Assembly (NCBI RefSeq): GCF_027596085.1
Contig: NC_072472.1
Coordinates: 15,343,971-15,407,970 of the forward strand
Direction of reading: 5' to 3'
Length of the DNA stretch: 64,000 nucleotides
Source of the DNA: Anoplopoma fimbria
Taxonomy: Eukaryota > Chordata > Actinopteri > Perciformes > Anoplopomatidae
The notes under the pieces are model-generated. The model saw only the letters and a list, made by a program, of their open reading frames with translations, was not told the DNA's origin and did no database searches. The translations under genes were made by a program, and so were the position numbers. This document shows, one piece after another, positions 46,434 to 58,022 of this stretch. The first letter of the stretch is position 1. Every line of letters starts with the position of its first letter.

Positions 46434-49400
46434 GTAAGACAAGTTTAAGACAAGTTCTCGCATTTACTTTGAATTTAAAGCACACCGTCACCTCTGAACC
46501 TGTGTGTGTATATGTTTTATACTTGTGTGTAGATGGTGACCAGTGTAAACCACAACCCTGCCAAAATGAAGGTCTGTGTGAAGATGGAAACAGCGCATAC
46601 GTCTGTTATTGCAAACCAAACTACAGCGGCAAAAACTGTGAGATCGGTGAGTTCTTTCTTTTGACACACATATAGTGTAATGTATAAGAAATGCACCAAA
46701 ACAGATATCATTGACAATAGCCCAATCTGGTATATACATACATACATACATACATACATACATACATACATACATACATACATACATACATACATACATA
46801 CATACATACATACATACATACATACATAATTGCATGCAGTCAGACAGTGTGGGTGCTAAAATGATTAAGAATAACACATAAAGTGATTCCATCTGCTTTC
46901 CCGCCTGTTTTCAGAGGTGAACAAGCAGTGTATGGTCAACAACGGTGGATGTTCCCATTTCTGTGTGATGAGGGCAGAGAGACCCGTGTGTCAGTGTGCA
47001 GTTGGTTACAGACTCGGGCCAGACAAGATCAAATGTGAACCAACAGGTAAAAAATTGGTAAACCATATATTCAGCAACGTGGTTGTTAGGGGGTTGGTTA
47101 TAGGCTACTGTATATTTCAGAAGTCAATTTTTATAAATTTTGTCTGTGTCAATCCCTCATCACAGCCCTAATCACTGTGGCCTATTTAAAGCTCTAATTA
47201 CTATACTACACACATTACAGTGAATGCAGACTGGACTAGGAGTGCATATATATTTTCAGTGGTGGAAGAAATGCTCAAAGTTTTCTCTAAAGTAAAGTAA
47301 AGTAGGAAGTAAAAGTCCTGCATTCTAAATTTTACTCAAGTAAATGTGCAAAAGTACTAACGTCAAAGTATACTCAAAGTATCGAGAGTAAAAGTACTCA
47401 TAAGGCAGAATGGCTTATTTCAGAATAGTTGATCTCATCATTGGATTATAATTATTGATTTATCAGTCAATCATGAATGTGTAAACATCACTAATGAGGC
47501 CCCTGGTATAGACTGCTGTCTATATCATTATTTATTATTTGATTGATAATCAGAATTAGACTAAAGCTGTAAAACAATGTAGGAGTAAAAAGTACAACAT
47601 TTGCCTTTGAAATACAATTGAGTAGAAGAAAAGTAGCAAAAAATTAAGCTATAAGTACATTACTTGAATAAATGTACATAGTTACTTTAAACCTCTGCAC
47701 AGTAACTTTGCCTGAAGTTTAATGCTAAAGCAAAAAGGTAACCGTGTATGTCACACATGCACGAATGAAAACAATCCTACAACACTGGAACCTCATTATA
47801 TACAGAAACTTTTTACTTCCAAATTATACCTGTTTCATGAAATCCTGGTATCAGTTGCTTTACATAAAACTTCCTCACAGATAGATACCAACCAGAACTC
47901 AAGAGTGATATACGAGCTGTCTCATAAACCTCAATAAATCAGAAAGCTGGACTCATCATGTCCCACTTCTCACAGACTTGCTCATAAACTGTGTGTTACA
48001 GTTTATAGCTGTCAAATAACGAACATAATGTATGTGTTTTGTTGAAAGCATGAACATTAGTGTTTATAGAGCTGCACGGAAAACCAGCTTTTTAAACCAA
48101 TGGTACTGTAGCAGCTGCTTCAACATAGACAGAACCAACCTGTGATTACACTGACCTTAACCACAATAAAAATGGAGGGATCAAATGTGATCAAAATAAC
48201 AACTGCGTGATAATATGAGTAAAATCACAGTGAAATGTTTGAATCTGCCCATAGTTTAAAGCTAAAGCTGCAACCTCCACATGTGACAAAAAAGAGACAC
48301 AACTAGAACATATTTCTCTTCATTTATTCCCCACTCAGAACAATTCAGCTGCGGCCGTGTGAACATATCCTCCTCCACCAGGTCCTTAACCCCGCGGTCA
48401 TCAAACACGGCACACTTCCTTGAAAGAGACTTCAATTCCAGCTACACCCTGGAGGAGTATTTCTATGACGAGGATATTACACAGTTTTATGATAATTTGG
48501 ACAACCATACAAAGGATACAGGCCCGTTCAGCATCGCTGCAGCCTCTGTACCAAAATCACGATTAGCGAGGTCGGATTCAAGCTCCTCTGTAAATGCAGC
48601 GGAGGCAAGCAGTGTCACTGAAACTGAGGGAAAGCCGCTGCCTTCCTGGGCTTTCTTCCCCACAATATCCACCATAACAGCAAAAGAAAACACTGACGAG
48701 AGGATTGTGGGAGGCAATGATGCAATTCCTGGAGAGATACCTTGGCAGGTACTGTAGTGTGGGGTGCAGAATGAAGAGATGGGGATAAGCTGAAGGCAAA
48801 TTGGTTATATTCACAGATGGGACTTGGTTAGGTGGTTTTTGCTTACTTCTATACAAGGGAAAAAAACGAAACAATACAATGCTTCATTTGAAAGTCATAG
48901 TGACAGTGCAAATGTGAACTTAACAATCTCTACACTCCAACATTTCCAGGTCTCTTAGGCAGAAAATATAACATAAACAGTGGACTGAGTAGAAAAGGAA
49001 ATGAAAAAAGTAAAATTTAAGAAATCAACTTGCATTTGTCTTAGATTGACCAGGTTGTGGTCTGCCAAATTTCATGGACATCCTTGTTTCGTTCATTCGC
49101 GAGATAGCACGTTTTATGACATCACCTGCAAATGGTCAGCAGTATTATGTGATGGTTGCTTCATTCTTCTTTGTTTTGGATTGTATGTTTCTTCTCCATC
49201 CTCCAAAAGGGGGAGAAGAATAGTGGGCTGTTTGCTAGTTGATTCTGGATTTTTGAGGTCCAAATTTAAGCCAAATATCAGCTGAATAAAGCAGAGATCA
49301 ATTTGTGCAACATTGCATCTCACACAACAATGTCATACTTCAACATATTATAATGAAGTAAAAACTGCTGGATTTCTCTTTAAGAGGCACAGAGGTTAAA

Positions 49401-50631
49401 GAGGGAAAGCATGTGCTGTGATGTTGCGCTGCCATTTTGTGCATGTGAATGTATTTGTGTGTATGTGTGTGTGTGTGTATACAGGTGACCCTGATGTTTC
49501 GCGGAACAGTCCTTCAAAGAGCAAAGCCTTTCTGTGGAGGATCTCTGCTCAGTGAATTATGGGTCATGACCGCTGCCCATTGTCTGCTAGATGTCCATAT
49601 CCCTGAAGAGGGATATTTTGTCAGAGTGGGTAAGTAAAAAAAAATGTTACATTCATAGCATAATATATGATCACTAACTCTAAAGTAAAGACAAACTGGT
49701 CTTGATCATTACAATTGATGTCAAGTCATGTTTGTTTTAGGATCACGTCGGTTATTTGCACATTTTAGTCCAATAAGTACAAATTCCTGCTGACCATGCC
49801 CCAAAGCATAACTTTTCTATCCTCCAAGCAGCCATTGGTTACAGTTCATGTACGAAAAAAATCCATACTTGACACTTTCTTGAGATAAATAATCTAAAAG
49901 TTATCAATGCATTTTATCATTGTGCGGTAATGAAGTTGCCTCATCATTGTCGGTGCATTCAGTGGCGCTCTGACGTTTGAGATTTAAGATCAAAAGATGC
50001 TATAGACCCTTCACATTGCCTGGTTTCAGAGAGTAACATTGTTGCATATATACATTCATTCATGCTTCTAGGTGAACATGATACAAGCAGCGATGAGGGT
50101 CCAGAGCGAGACCATGAGGTGGCAGAGCAGCATAACCACTTCATGTATGATGCCCAGAAGTCCCAGTATAACCATGATATTGCACTACTGAAGCTTGCCA
50201 GTCCAGTGGAACTGTCCAAACAACGGCGTCCCATCTGCCTGGGCCCCAAAGACTTTATAGAGACCATATTGAGGGACTCCAGCAGCTCTCTGGTGAGCGG
50301 CTGGGGAAAGCTTAAGTTCGATGGCCGACAGCCCACCACGCTTAAGAAGCTGGAGGTCCCCCACGTGGATCGCGCCGATTGTAAACAGAGCAGCCGGGAC
50401 CATATCACACGCTATATGTTCTGTGCTGGCTTCGCAAGTGAAAAGAAGGATTCATGCCAGGGGGACAGCGGGGGGCCGCATGCGACTAATTACAAAGGCA
50501 CTTGGTTCCTGACAGGTATCGTCAGCTGGGGGGAGTTTTGTGCCGCGGAGGGGAAGTATGGCGTCTACACTCGAGTATCACGGTACTACGCGTGGATCAA
50601 GAAGACAACAGGGATCCTAATTGAAAACTGA
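45003..50631 (+). CDS. f9: Coagulation factor IX, 8 exons, 547 aa
   Basis: Exons 45003-45090, 46129-46298, 46409-46433, 46533-46646, 46915-47046, 48339-48748, 49485-49629, 50072-50631. They have the classical factor IX structure, including a 25-nt third exon, and all phases join. Factor IX is a secreted vitamin-K-dependent serine protease zymogen; once activated it works with factor VIIIa to activate factor X. Order: signal peptide (from [19 protein letters not shown]), propeptide ending RRLRR at 48, Gla domain (49-94), EGF1 (95-132), EGF2 (133-176), long activation region (177-298), protease (299-547). Catalytic triad: His345, Asp397, Ser494; Asp488 marks trypsin-like specificity. Activation cleavage would be R298-I299 (ER|IVGG). 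Length exceeds human (461 aa) because of exon 6. Factor IX is favoured over VII or X by protease similarity, the exon pattern and the fgf13-mcf2 neighbours. Confidence 0.96.
46533..47046 (+). CDS. f9: f9 exons 4-5: EGF1 and EGF2 domains
   Basis: Exon 4 (46533-46646) encodes EGF1 with the six-cysteine pattern. It starts with the calcium-binding DGDQC and lacks one of the Gly residues usual in the CLNGG motif (CQNEGLC). Exon 5 (46915-47046) encodes EGF2 ([13 protein letters not shown] ... [17 protein letters not shown]). The intron between them holds a long (CATA)n run. Confidence 0.95.
46733..46828. repeat. (CATA)n tetranucleotide microsatellite
   Basis: About 24 uninterrupted cata units in f9 intron 4. 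Confidence 0.97.
47257..47700. mobile_element. Dispersed non-autonomous DNA-transposon-like repeat in f9 intron 5
   Basis: It begins cagtggtggaagaaatgctc and contains aaaagtcctgcattctaaat, aaaagtactcataaggcaga and atttgcctttgaaatacaat. This is the text of a very common fish repeat, known to me with cagtggtgg/ccaccactg termini. The right terminus here is degraded. No coding capacity. Confidence 0.65.
48339..48748 (+). CDS. f9: f9 exon 6: long linker and activation peptide
   Basis: 410 nt, encoding residues 177-313. After the conserved FSCGRV (the cysteine that ties the light chain to the protease) come about 115 residues before R298-IVGG, against roughly 45 in human. The first cleavage could be at STRSLTPR. 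The segment is acidic and Ser-rich with three N-glycosylation sequons (NIS, NSS, NHT) and a Tyr/Asp/Glu cluster ([15 protein letters not shown]) that looks suited to tyrosine sulphation. The frame is intact and both splice sites are good, so the length is real. Confidence 0.93.
48749..49484 (+). other. f9: f9 intron 6; nothing recognised
   Basis: 736 bp intron. Short open frames on both strands show no recognisable homology. Confidence 0.7.
49485..50631 (+). CDS. f9: f9 exons 7-8: serine protease domain
   Basis: Exon 7 (49485-49629) carries the catalytic His (WVMTAAHC). Exon 8 (50072-50631) carries the catalytic Asp ([10 protein letters not shown]), the VSGWG and VPHVDRADC segments, and [13 protein letters not shown] with the specificity Asp and catalytic Ser. 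It ends with [18 protein letters not shown] and a C-terminal helix (YYAWIKKTT). The stop is TGA 50629-50631. All key residues are present, so an active protease is expected. Confidence 0.96.
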
Positions 50632-50734
50632 CAAATAGAGAAATGTAAATGAAATAACCCAGCTGTCAGACAACAAAACATACAGAGGAAGTGAAAGATG
50701 TTCTTCTACTGAATGATGGTATTTTGGATTCTTC

Positions 50735-50740
50735 AATAAA
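50735..50740 (+). terminator. f9: f9 polyadenylation signal
   Basis: AATAAA about 104 nt after the stop codon, implying a short 3' UTR of roughly 125 nt. Confidence 0.7.
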
Positions 50741-51085
50741 ACGTAATCAAAATCTGAGTATTTGAAATTTGAAATACTGCTCACTAATACCTTTAAGCCC
50801 TTCATACAATGTTTGATTTGCCACTAAGTGCATTCGTAATATACCAGTGTAAAATTTTATTTTATGTTCCTGAATCTTAAACCGGTGTTTTTCAGTTACT
50901 CTGTCTGATTAAACGTCTGCTCAGGTTTAACTTGGGTCACAAATCTTTATCTACCAATAAAAACAGTGTAATCTGTCCCACCCCAACAGGGTCAACAAAG
51001 CTGAATCAAATTTGGAAAGATGTCACTCAATGAGTCTACAGAGACCAACACAGTCGTGAGCAGCGTTCTAATCAGCCAGGTCAAC

Positions 51086-51143
51086 TGAAAACACCTGCGT
51101 GGGTGTTCAGAGGCCTGAACTGCTCACCACGCAGGTGTTTTCA
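51086..51143. repeat. Perfect 17-bp inverted repeat with palindromic loop
   Basis: Arms tgaaaacacctgcgtgg (51086-51102) and ccacgcaggtgttttca (51127-51143) are exact complements. The 24-nt loop contains a smaller inverted pair (gttcag / ctgaac), so almost the whole 58 bp can fold. Each arm contains an E-box (CACCTG / CAGGTG). Confidence 0.9.
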
Positions 51144-51583
51144 CTCACTTGCCAATTAGACCTCTGTTCAGGTGGATGTTGGACAGAGATATGCTGACAA
51201 TTCACCACCAGACTCCATAAAGCTGCATTCAGATCAGAATTACAAAGGCAAAAATATACAATAGTTCAATTTCACCCTCCTTGTTAAATTGGTACATTGC
51301 GCCTTCAGTTCAAAGTTCAATAGGCCTTTTTCACAACAGATATTTTGACGTGGTTAATATTATTAATTACACTGGTGTTTTTTGGCTATCTTGTGTCAAA
51401 ATCTCTGCTGTGAAAAAGGCATTTTAGTTGAACACTGAAATAAATTGGCAGTGAGTTTTGGTGTGACCATGTAATATGGATCACAAAGATGGGAGCTGTC
51501 CTGCTTCAATAGGTGCAACGAAACTAACAGCAGAGTTAAGGAGATGACAATCAAGCACAGTCTGTACACGCCAACAGAGTCCT

Positions 51584-51739
51584 GGGGTACATCCCAAGTC
51601 TCTTAATTGCATCCCCGTTTCCCTCACTTTTCCTTGCGTCTTAGTCCCTCCTACCAGGGATGGATGGAGAGATGCAAGGAAACCAATCGAGGAGAGAGGA
51701 AACGAGGAAATTACAAATAAGAGACTTGGGATGTACCCC
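51584..51739. mobile_element. Fold-back MITE, 156 bp, 22-bp terminal inverted repeats
   Basis: ggggtacatcccaagtctct(ta) at 51584-51605 is exactly inverted at 51718-51739. The interior also shows partial inward complementarity (ccttgc / gcaagg and purine versus pyrimidine arms), so the whole element can fold into a stem. No clear target-site duplication was seen. Confidence 0.85.
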
Positions 51740-53804
51740 TGGAAGGAGATCTAATCCAGCAAGATAAGTGCAACCTCCTGTGTTAATGCGTTCACTTTAT
51801 GAGGCTCTGTCAATAAGACCACATTATGTTATATAGGGAAGAAATCACAGCATGAATCAAAACAAATAATCCTGTGCTTATATTTTGGAAAATAGGCATT
51901 ATAATACAAGCTTTCACATGATTCATAAAATATCAAAAAAGTGCAAAATGAGCAAAAGCAGCAATCACCAGTTAAAGGTACTGTGGAAAAAAACGTATTG
52001 TAGCCTGATCAGTAACACATCTGATGTTACAGTATAGGCTGCGTTGGGTGGACATCAAACTAATTAAACATGATGAAATGTTACTCATTAGTGAGTTTTA
52101 TGGTCACACCTTATTAAGACAGTCTGGCACTCACTATCAAGTGACTATAATGTCCCCTTGTGGGTGAAAATTAATCTTATTCATTGTTAAAGTTAATCTA
52201 TAGTTTACTTTACTGTTACCAGTGGGGTTCGATCAATAAAATACAGAGATTCAGCACATACTGCAGGAATGTAAAGTTACTGGAATGTAACTTTGGTCAC
52301 TTGACAGATGAGTGCCAACATCTGACTGTCTAAAAGTTTCACCATGTAGATGACTGTTGTCAAAGTTGTGTTTAACATCAATTTTTTTAGATTTTCACCA
52401 TTTACATATTCACAGTTAACTGAAAAGCTTTCAGTAACTTAAATAATTATACACTGTATTTGTCTGACCTTCAGAGATTACGCTTCAGCACGTATGATGA
52501 TAAAGTCTTTTCATAAAGAAGAAAGATCTGACTGGGCAGTTTTACAGAAGTTAAAATAGTCTCCAGTGAATGTTTTTTTTTCTAATTAAATCAGCTCACC
52601 AAATTTAAAGTCCATATACATGTAGTAATCCACAATATTACTGTTACAGTTCAGCTGGCAATTATAATTCTACACTAATCTATTTATTGTTACTACCTAA
52701 CACTGAGCATAATTCCCATGTTGGTGTAAAATAGCAGTACAGACAGAAATAAAGCAACAAGGCATGTGCAGTGATTTGTCCATGCAGAGCAGCAAACAAA
52801 CAGAAACATAAAGCATGTCTCATCTAAGTGGCAATAACAGCTGCAGCAGAGGAGGAAGAGATTCATTTGATGGAAGGGTTGCAGAATTATCACCAATCTA
52901 AAATAAGAACACTTTCACTTGTCGTAGCAGGAGAAGAACAGTTGGAACATTAACAAAGGCTGTCCTCCATTTAAATGTCCCACTGAGGCATCGTGCACCA
53001 GACCAAGGCTAAATAGATTGCAGCCATTGCTAATATTACTAATAACACCTGTACTTTTCCTGCTATGATAAGGCGAGATTATCTATAGAGGGTATGCAAT
53101 GACATTTTCATATACACATCCCTCACCAACACCATTAACTGGCAAAACAAACCACCTATGGCTGATGTGAATGGGGGAGAGCTTGACTGAATATAGAGTA
53201 TTTCAATTTCCCTTGTTTTTTTCCAGTCATGTACATTCCCCAAGAAAAGGTGGAATAACCATGGCGATTTGCGACATGCATAGCGACGGAGCTGGCTGCT
53301 GTAAGAAAGGTTCGAATTCATTGAAAACAATGACACCACAAAGTAAAGCTATTTTACATAACTGACTGCGTTATACAAAAAGAAGCCACAATAATTTTCT
53401 GAGCTGTTTGGCACATGAACATTCATGATATGTTAATAGGCATACGCATGATTTGGATCATATTTCATAAGAAAATAGAAATGATAAATCTTGTCCAATA
53501 AATTTAACGTCTTCAGCTATTACCCCAAGTCCAAACAATCTACTGTTGGAAAAAATACATGAAGAAAACAAGGTCCCACATATGTGCTTTGCATTGTTAC
53601 AGTCTTCTGAGGTCCATTCTGAATTTTACAGCCCTCTGAGGAGAAAATGTCACAGTAGTTTGAAGAGTAAAATGTGCAGTTGATGTGCTTCAATCTGATG
53701 ATCTGATGAACATCTCTATAGTGTCACAGGTCCCTTTTTTGATCAGGTAGTTGATGGAGTCTGTGAGTCTGTGTGTGTCATATTTCCTCTGTTCTGATTG
53801 GCTC

Positions 53805-56800
53805 TTAGCAAGTCTCTCCCAGAATCCTGTGCAGGTCCTCAGGTAGAACACGCCCTTCTTCCCCACGACTTACATTCCTCACCATCCTGCGATCACACAC
53901 ATAAACACAACAGAGGCGCATATAAAGTGACCATTTTAATATAAATACATTTTGTAATTTCACCTCCAACTTTGTTTGCAACTCAATTCAAGATTGTGTG
54001 TAATAAACATTTCTGAAACAAATAGCCTTTTTTTTACCACATCCCTGACAATTCCTCGTGCAGCAGCTGGATGACATCGCCACAGTTAAAGATGATGTCA
54101 TCAGTGCTGGCCATGCTGCTCTCTACCATGACCCTGTACCTGCCGGCCACCTGGAACAGAAGAAAGACAAGAACAACGCTGGAGAATGGTGCTTTATGAT
54201 GCTTTTCCGCATGCACACCAGTCCTAAATCCATATCTATAAATAGAAATAATACAGGACCTTTGCCATCCAACTGGGAATTTTAGGATTTAGAGTCTAAA
54301 TCCTAAATTGGTAAAAAATTCCCAGTGGGCTATGAGTCTAAATTTTAGACTCATAGCCCACATCCCAGAAGTAGTTTGGCTTTTGTATTTTGGCATTTGC
54401 CCACCAAGCCGTTGGTCATCAGTGTAGGGTTGGCGATGCAAGAAGCCTCCCCCCACCAGGTTGAGGGAAGCGACACATCTGTAGATGAGTCGTGCTCTCC
54501 GGTGTTCAAGCAGGACCTGTATTCTTGGTGTTGCTAACCAATAGCACTCGTCCTGGTCTGTATTAGCTGTTATAGCTGCAAGGCTAATTGTTCATACATT
54601 CCCCCCTGTAGACTAAACAATAAATCGTTTCTCCAGTACTATTTGTGCCATGACATAAACTCTCACCAGGGGAGAAGGCTGATCCTCCTCGTCTGAGTCC
54701 GATAGGTTGGAGAGGTCTGTAGCTGCACCCCAGTCCTCCAGACCCTCACAGATGGCCACTGAGTGGGCAGGAACAGGCCAAGCTGCAGGTGACAAGACGG
54801 CAGCAATGACTGAAAACGGTAGCGCTACAATTTTAATCATTAACATTCAATGATGTATCCACTGTGAAAAGTAAAACAAAGATGTATTTCAGTTTTCCAA
54901 CACGTTCATGAACACTAATACAAATTCTTCTGTTTTATTCCAAACAAACCTTCTACTTCAGGAAATGTAAAGAAATGTGTGTTTACTTTAAAGTGAAGCC
55001 CTGCACTCCCAATGGAACGACTATTAACGGTCCGGCCATTGAACAGGTTCAGGGCTACAAATATTGTTGACATTTAAATTAACACAACCACAATCTGTAA
55101 AAATGAAGAAAAAAAATCAATGCCACCAAGGGGTTGAATGTTCATGATTCTCTGATGTAGGTTTTCAGCATTTTATCATGTTTTATGTATCTTATATTTA
55201 ACTTGGAGTGTGAGAGACATCACTTAACATCTGTCCAAAGAAAGACGGACCAGAAGTCTTTAGAAGAGCAAAAGGTTTTCAAAAGAATAGTAATAACTGT
55301 AAGTACAAAAATGCCATGAAGTGATTTGCTGGGTGTTCTACTTTGTGGATAATCTGTCTCAGTGACTCACTGCGTCGAGGTGATTGAACTACGGGTTCCG
55401 TGTGGGCGGGGCTTGTGTCTATTGACTCCTCCCCCCGTAGCCTGTGGGAGTAACTTGTTGTGGAGGAGCTGTGAGGAACAGGGAGACACGCTGAGCAGCC
55501 TCCCACCGACGCTCCGCCCCACGACACACACATCTCTGATGCACTATACCGCATCACCATGGGAACAAGACACGACCACAACGAACAAAAACAAACAAAC
55601 AAACAACAACAACAACATCCACGGTGTCACAAAACGGGCTCATTCGCATTCGGTAAATTAAAACAGCATTCCATTAAGTTCACAATCACATATATTTCAG
55701 CGTCTGATTTGAAAGCATGTTTGATGTTATAACACAACTCAATTAATCAATAATATCAGAGATCGCTGCAATACATGGAAACATTACTTTGAGTACACAG
55801 TATTCCGCACACATACAAGGCCTTGATTAAATAGCATTTGCAAATAATGCACAGTGTGGCTTTTAGTAGTAGATGGGTGGAGTTCGTACAATGTAGTTCA
55901 ATTTATGGAAAGAAAATGAAGACACAGAAAAATATTTGAGTCATTTTGTCTGAATATGTTAAAGCCTACCCATCTGCTACTTTAAGTAGAAACCATTGAA
56001 ATAAAATAGGACTGGAAATGATATTCCCATTCAAATCAACGTAGCAGGATGGTTAGAGCGGCGGCCATTTTTATATGTGCTCTTGCCATTGCAACCTTTG
56101 TAGCTGGCTTAATTCAGTATAAACTAAACAGTCGTACTACAAGTCGTGGACCCACTGATTCAGGGTCTAACGCCTCACTCCCCGCCACTCTGGAGAAGGA
56201 CAAGTTAACTAGCTTATTAGCCACTTATCTGTCTCCCAGAGCTCTTAGTAGGGAGCTGCTATAACGCTTTATGGCCACGTATTGTTAACATATCAACTAA
56301 CCACAATCATCGGCCTTTTCTTTTGTATTATTGAAATTACCACAGATATTCTAATCCTATTGTATTTCTATGGTTACAAAACTTAAATTACTTACAAATG
56401 CTATGTGATCGCACCAAGATCATGTAAACAAATCATGCAAAAAGTGACATCTATAGCATCTTATGATGCGTGAGCAAGATCAAAAATCCCACAAAACATT
56501 CTCTGAATAGGATTATCCCATGCTCATATACTTTAAAAACTGAACTTTGAGTCTTTGTGAGTGTCCACTTTCAGGATATGGCTGGCAGGATTTCATATTG
56601 TCAACAAATCTCAGGAAAATACCAAAACTAACGTGCAACCGTGCTTTCTAACTTCCCTTGTCCCAAGCTACAGAAGATGCAAATCTTTAAAAATGGGTCA
56701 CAAAGATGCATTTTAATATTCCATAAGGTTCTGTAATTGCCTTAAACAGCCGGGCCCTGTAGTTCTTGACAAAAGTTTCTCAATAAGTAGGAAAGAGTGC

Positions 56801-58022
56801 ATTTGTTTGGGACTATTTTTCAGATGCGGATTAATTCAAAATTGATGTGCTAGTATTCACTGCAGCAGGATTGTGTATGTGGGATTGACTAAATAGAAGT
56901 AGTGTGGCCTTGTTCATGGTGATGAAGGGACATGTCAGCCAGAGCAACAGTACAACTTATTTATGTATTTTCAATTGTTTTTGGACAATGAAGGTCTATA
57001 ACAAAAAGGAATGAGCTTATTCAGGCTTTTGCTACACAAACAATACTTGTTAGAATGATGAATGGAGTGTTGGTTTTGATCTTTTCATTTCACCCCCAAA
57101 AAATGTAACCTGTTGATAATTTCCCTTTGCAATGATAACTGTGAAGAGAAGACTTTTTTTCAAATTGATGACATTCTAGCATGCTATCATTAAACAGAAC
57201 ATTAGTTTCTCCTACAAAAACTCCACAGACACACATGAATCCCCACCAACACCCTGTAAAGCTCCACTTTGACACTTTCCTTGAGAACCAGCGCTTTCAA
57301 TGACTAACAAGTATCAGAGCAACAACTGTAGGATCTTGGAAAACCTTTGGTAGTGTTCCAACAATTGCCTCTGACTTTAACTTTGACAGTTATCTCTTAA
57401 AAAACATCTAACAGGTACACTCAAAACATATTTTTGCTCCTTTACTCACGCTGTGACTGACACACACACAAGCAGCCTGGTAGGGTGTTGATTGCACTGG
57501 TGTAGATTTGCGGTCCTTGCAGTTGATACAGTGTATAGCGCTCTCCATGGTGCTGAAAATCATCCAGTGGCATTTCAGCACCATGGACAGCGTTTAAGCC
57601 ATCTGCAGGACTTGGCAACGTAGTCATGAAAACCAATTCTCAAGAGTAATGACAAAGATGCTAATACATCACATAGATGCACACTGCACACATACAAACC
57701 CATTCAATAACTTTAACACACTGCATGCATATGATCATGATGCTTTGTTATTAACAGACATTATGGCATGTGGGGGAAATTGAGGGTGTATTCAGAAATT
57801 TAAATTCCATCAACAACACTATAGGCGAGATAATCCTCTTCCTTAATGTATCATGTTTTAAATCAATTTCTGGATTGAAACTGGATTAAAAGAGAGTTGA
57901 CCTAGCCCCACCACCACACACCAGGAGGTCAAAACTGACACAGAGGACAAATGGGAGGCCATGCAGAGAAAATCACCTGTCAGAGAGGGGGTTGTCTGAA
58001 AGTGGAAGAGAAGGAGCCTCAT
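53805..58022 (-). CDS. mcf2: mcf2 C-terminal tail and SH3 domain exons
   Basis: Exons 57977-58022 (46 nt, DEAPSLPLSDNPLSD), 57450-57602 (153 nt, or from 57610), 54667-54782, 54038-54150 and 53805-53886. The last two form an SH3 domain: RYRVMVESSMASTDDIIFNC, GDVIQLLHEELSGMW, then MVRNVSRGEEGRVLPEDL with the usual ALYDY-, W- and G.(I/V)P-type positions partly degenerate. The acidic segment LSNLSDSDEEDQPSP precedes it, as in Dbs. Phases: the 153-nt exon joins directly to the PH-domain exon using the 57602 acceptor. If the 46-nt exon is included, the 57610 acceptor is needed. Confidence 0.85.

Larger units (their letters stand above)
50760..53804. other. Convergent spacer between f9 and mcf2, including the mcf2 3' UTR
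   Basis: No conserved coding segment. It holds a hairpin (51086-51143) and a fold-back element (51584-51739). On the minus strand the nearest plausible AATAAA is at about 52682-52688 (tttatt on +), which would give mcf2 a 3' UTR of about 1.1 kb. Other sites are possible. Confidence 0.5.

Noticed and set aside
46488..46892. Met-Tyr-Val-Cys repeat frames on the minus strand
   Set aside because: Translation of the (CATA)n tetranucleotide run in f9 intron 4.
53250..53330. ggttcgaattc resembling a tRNA B box
   Set aside because: No matching A box or cloverleaf can be drawn at the right spacing.
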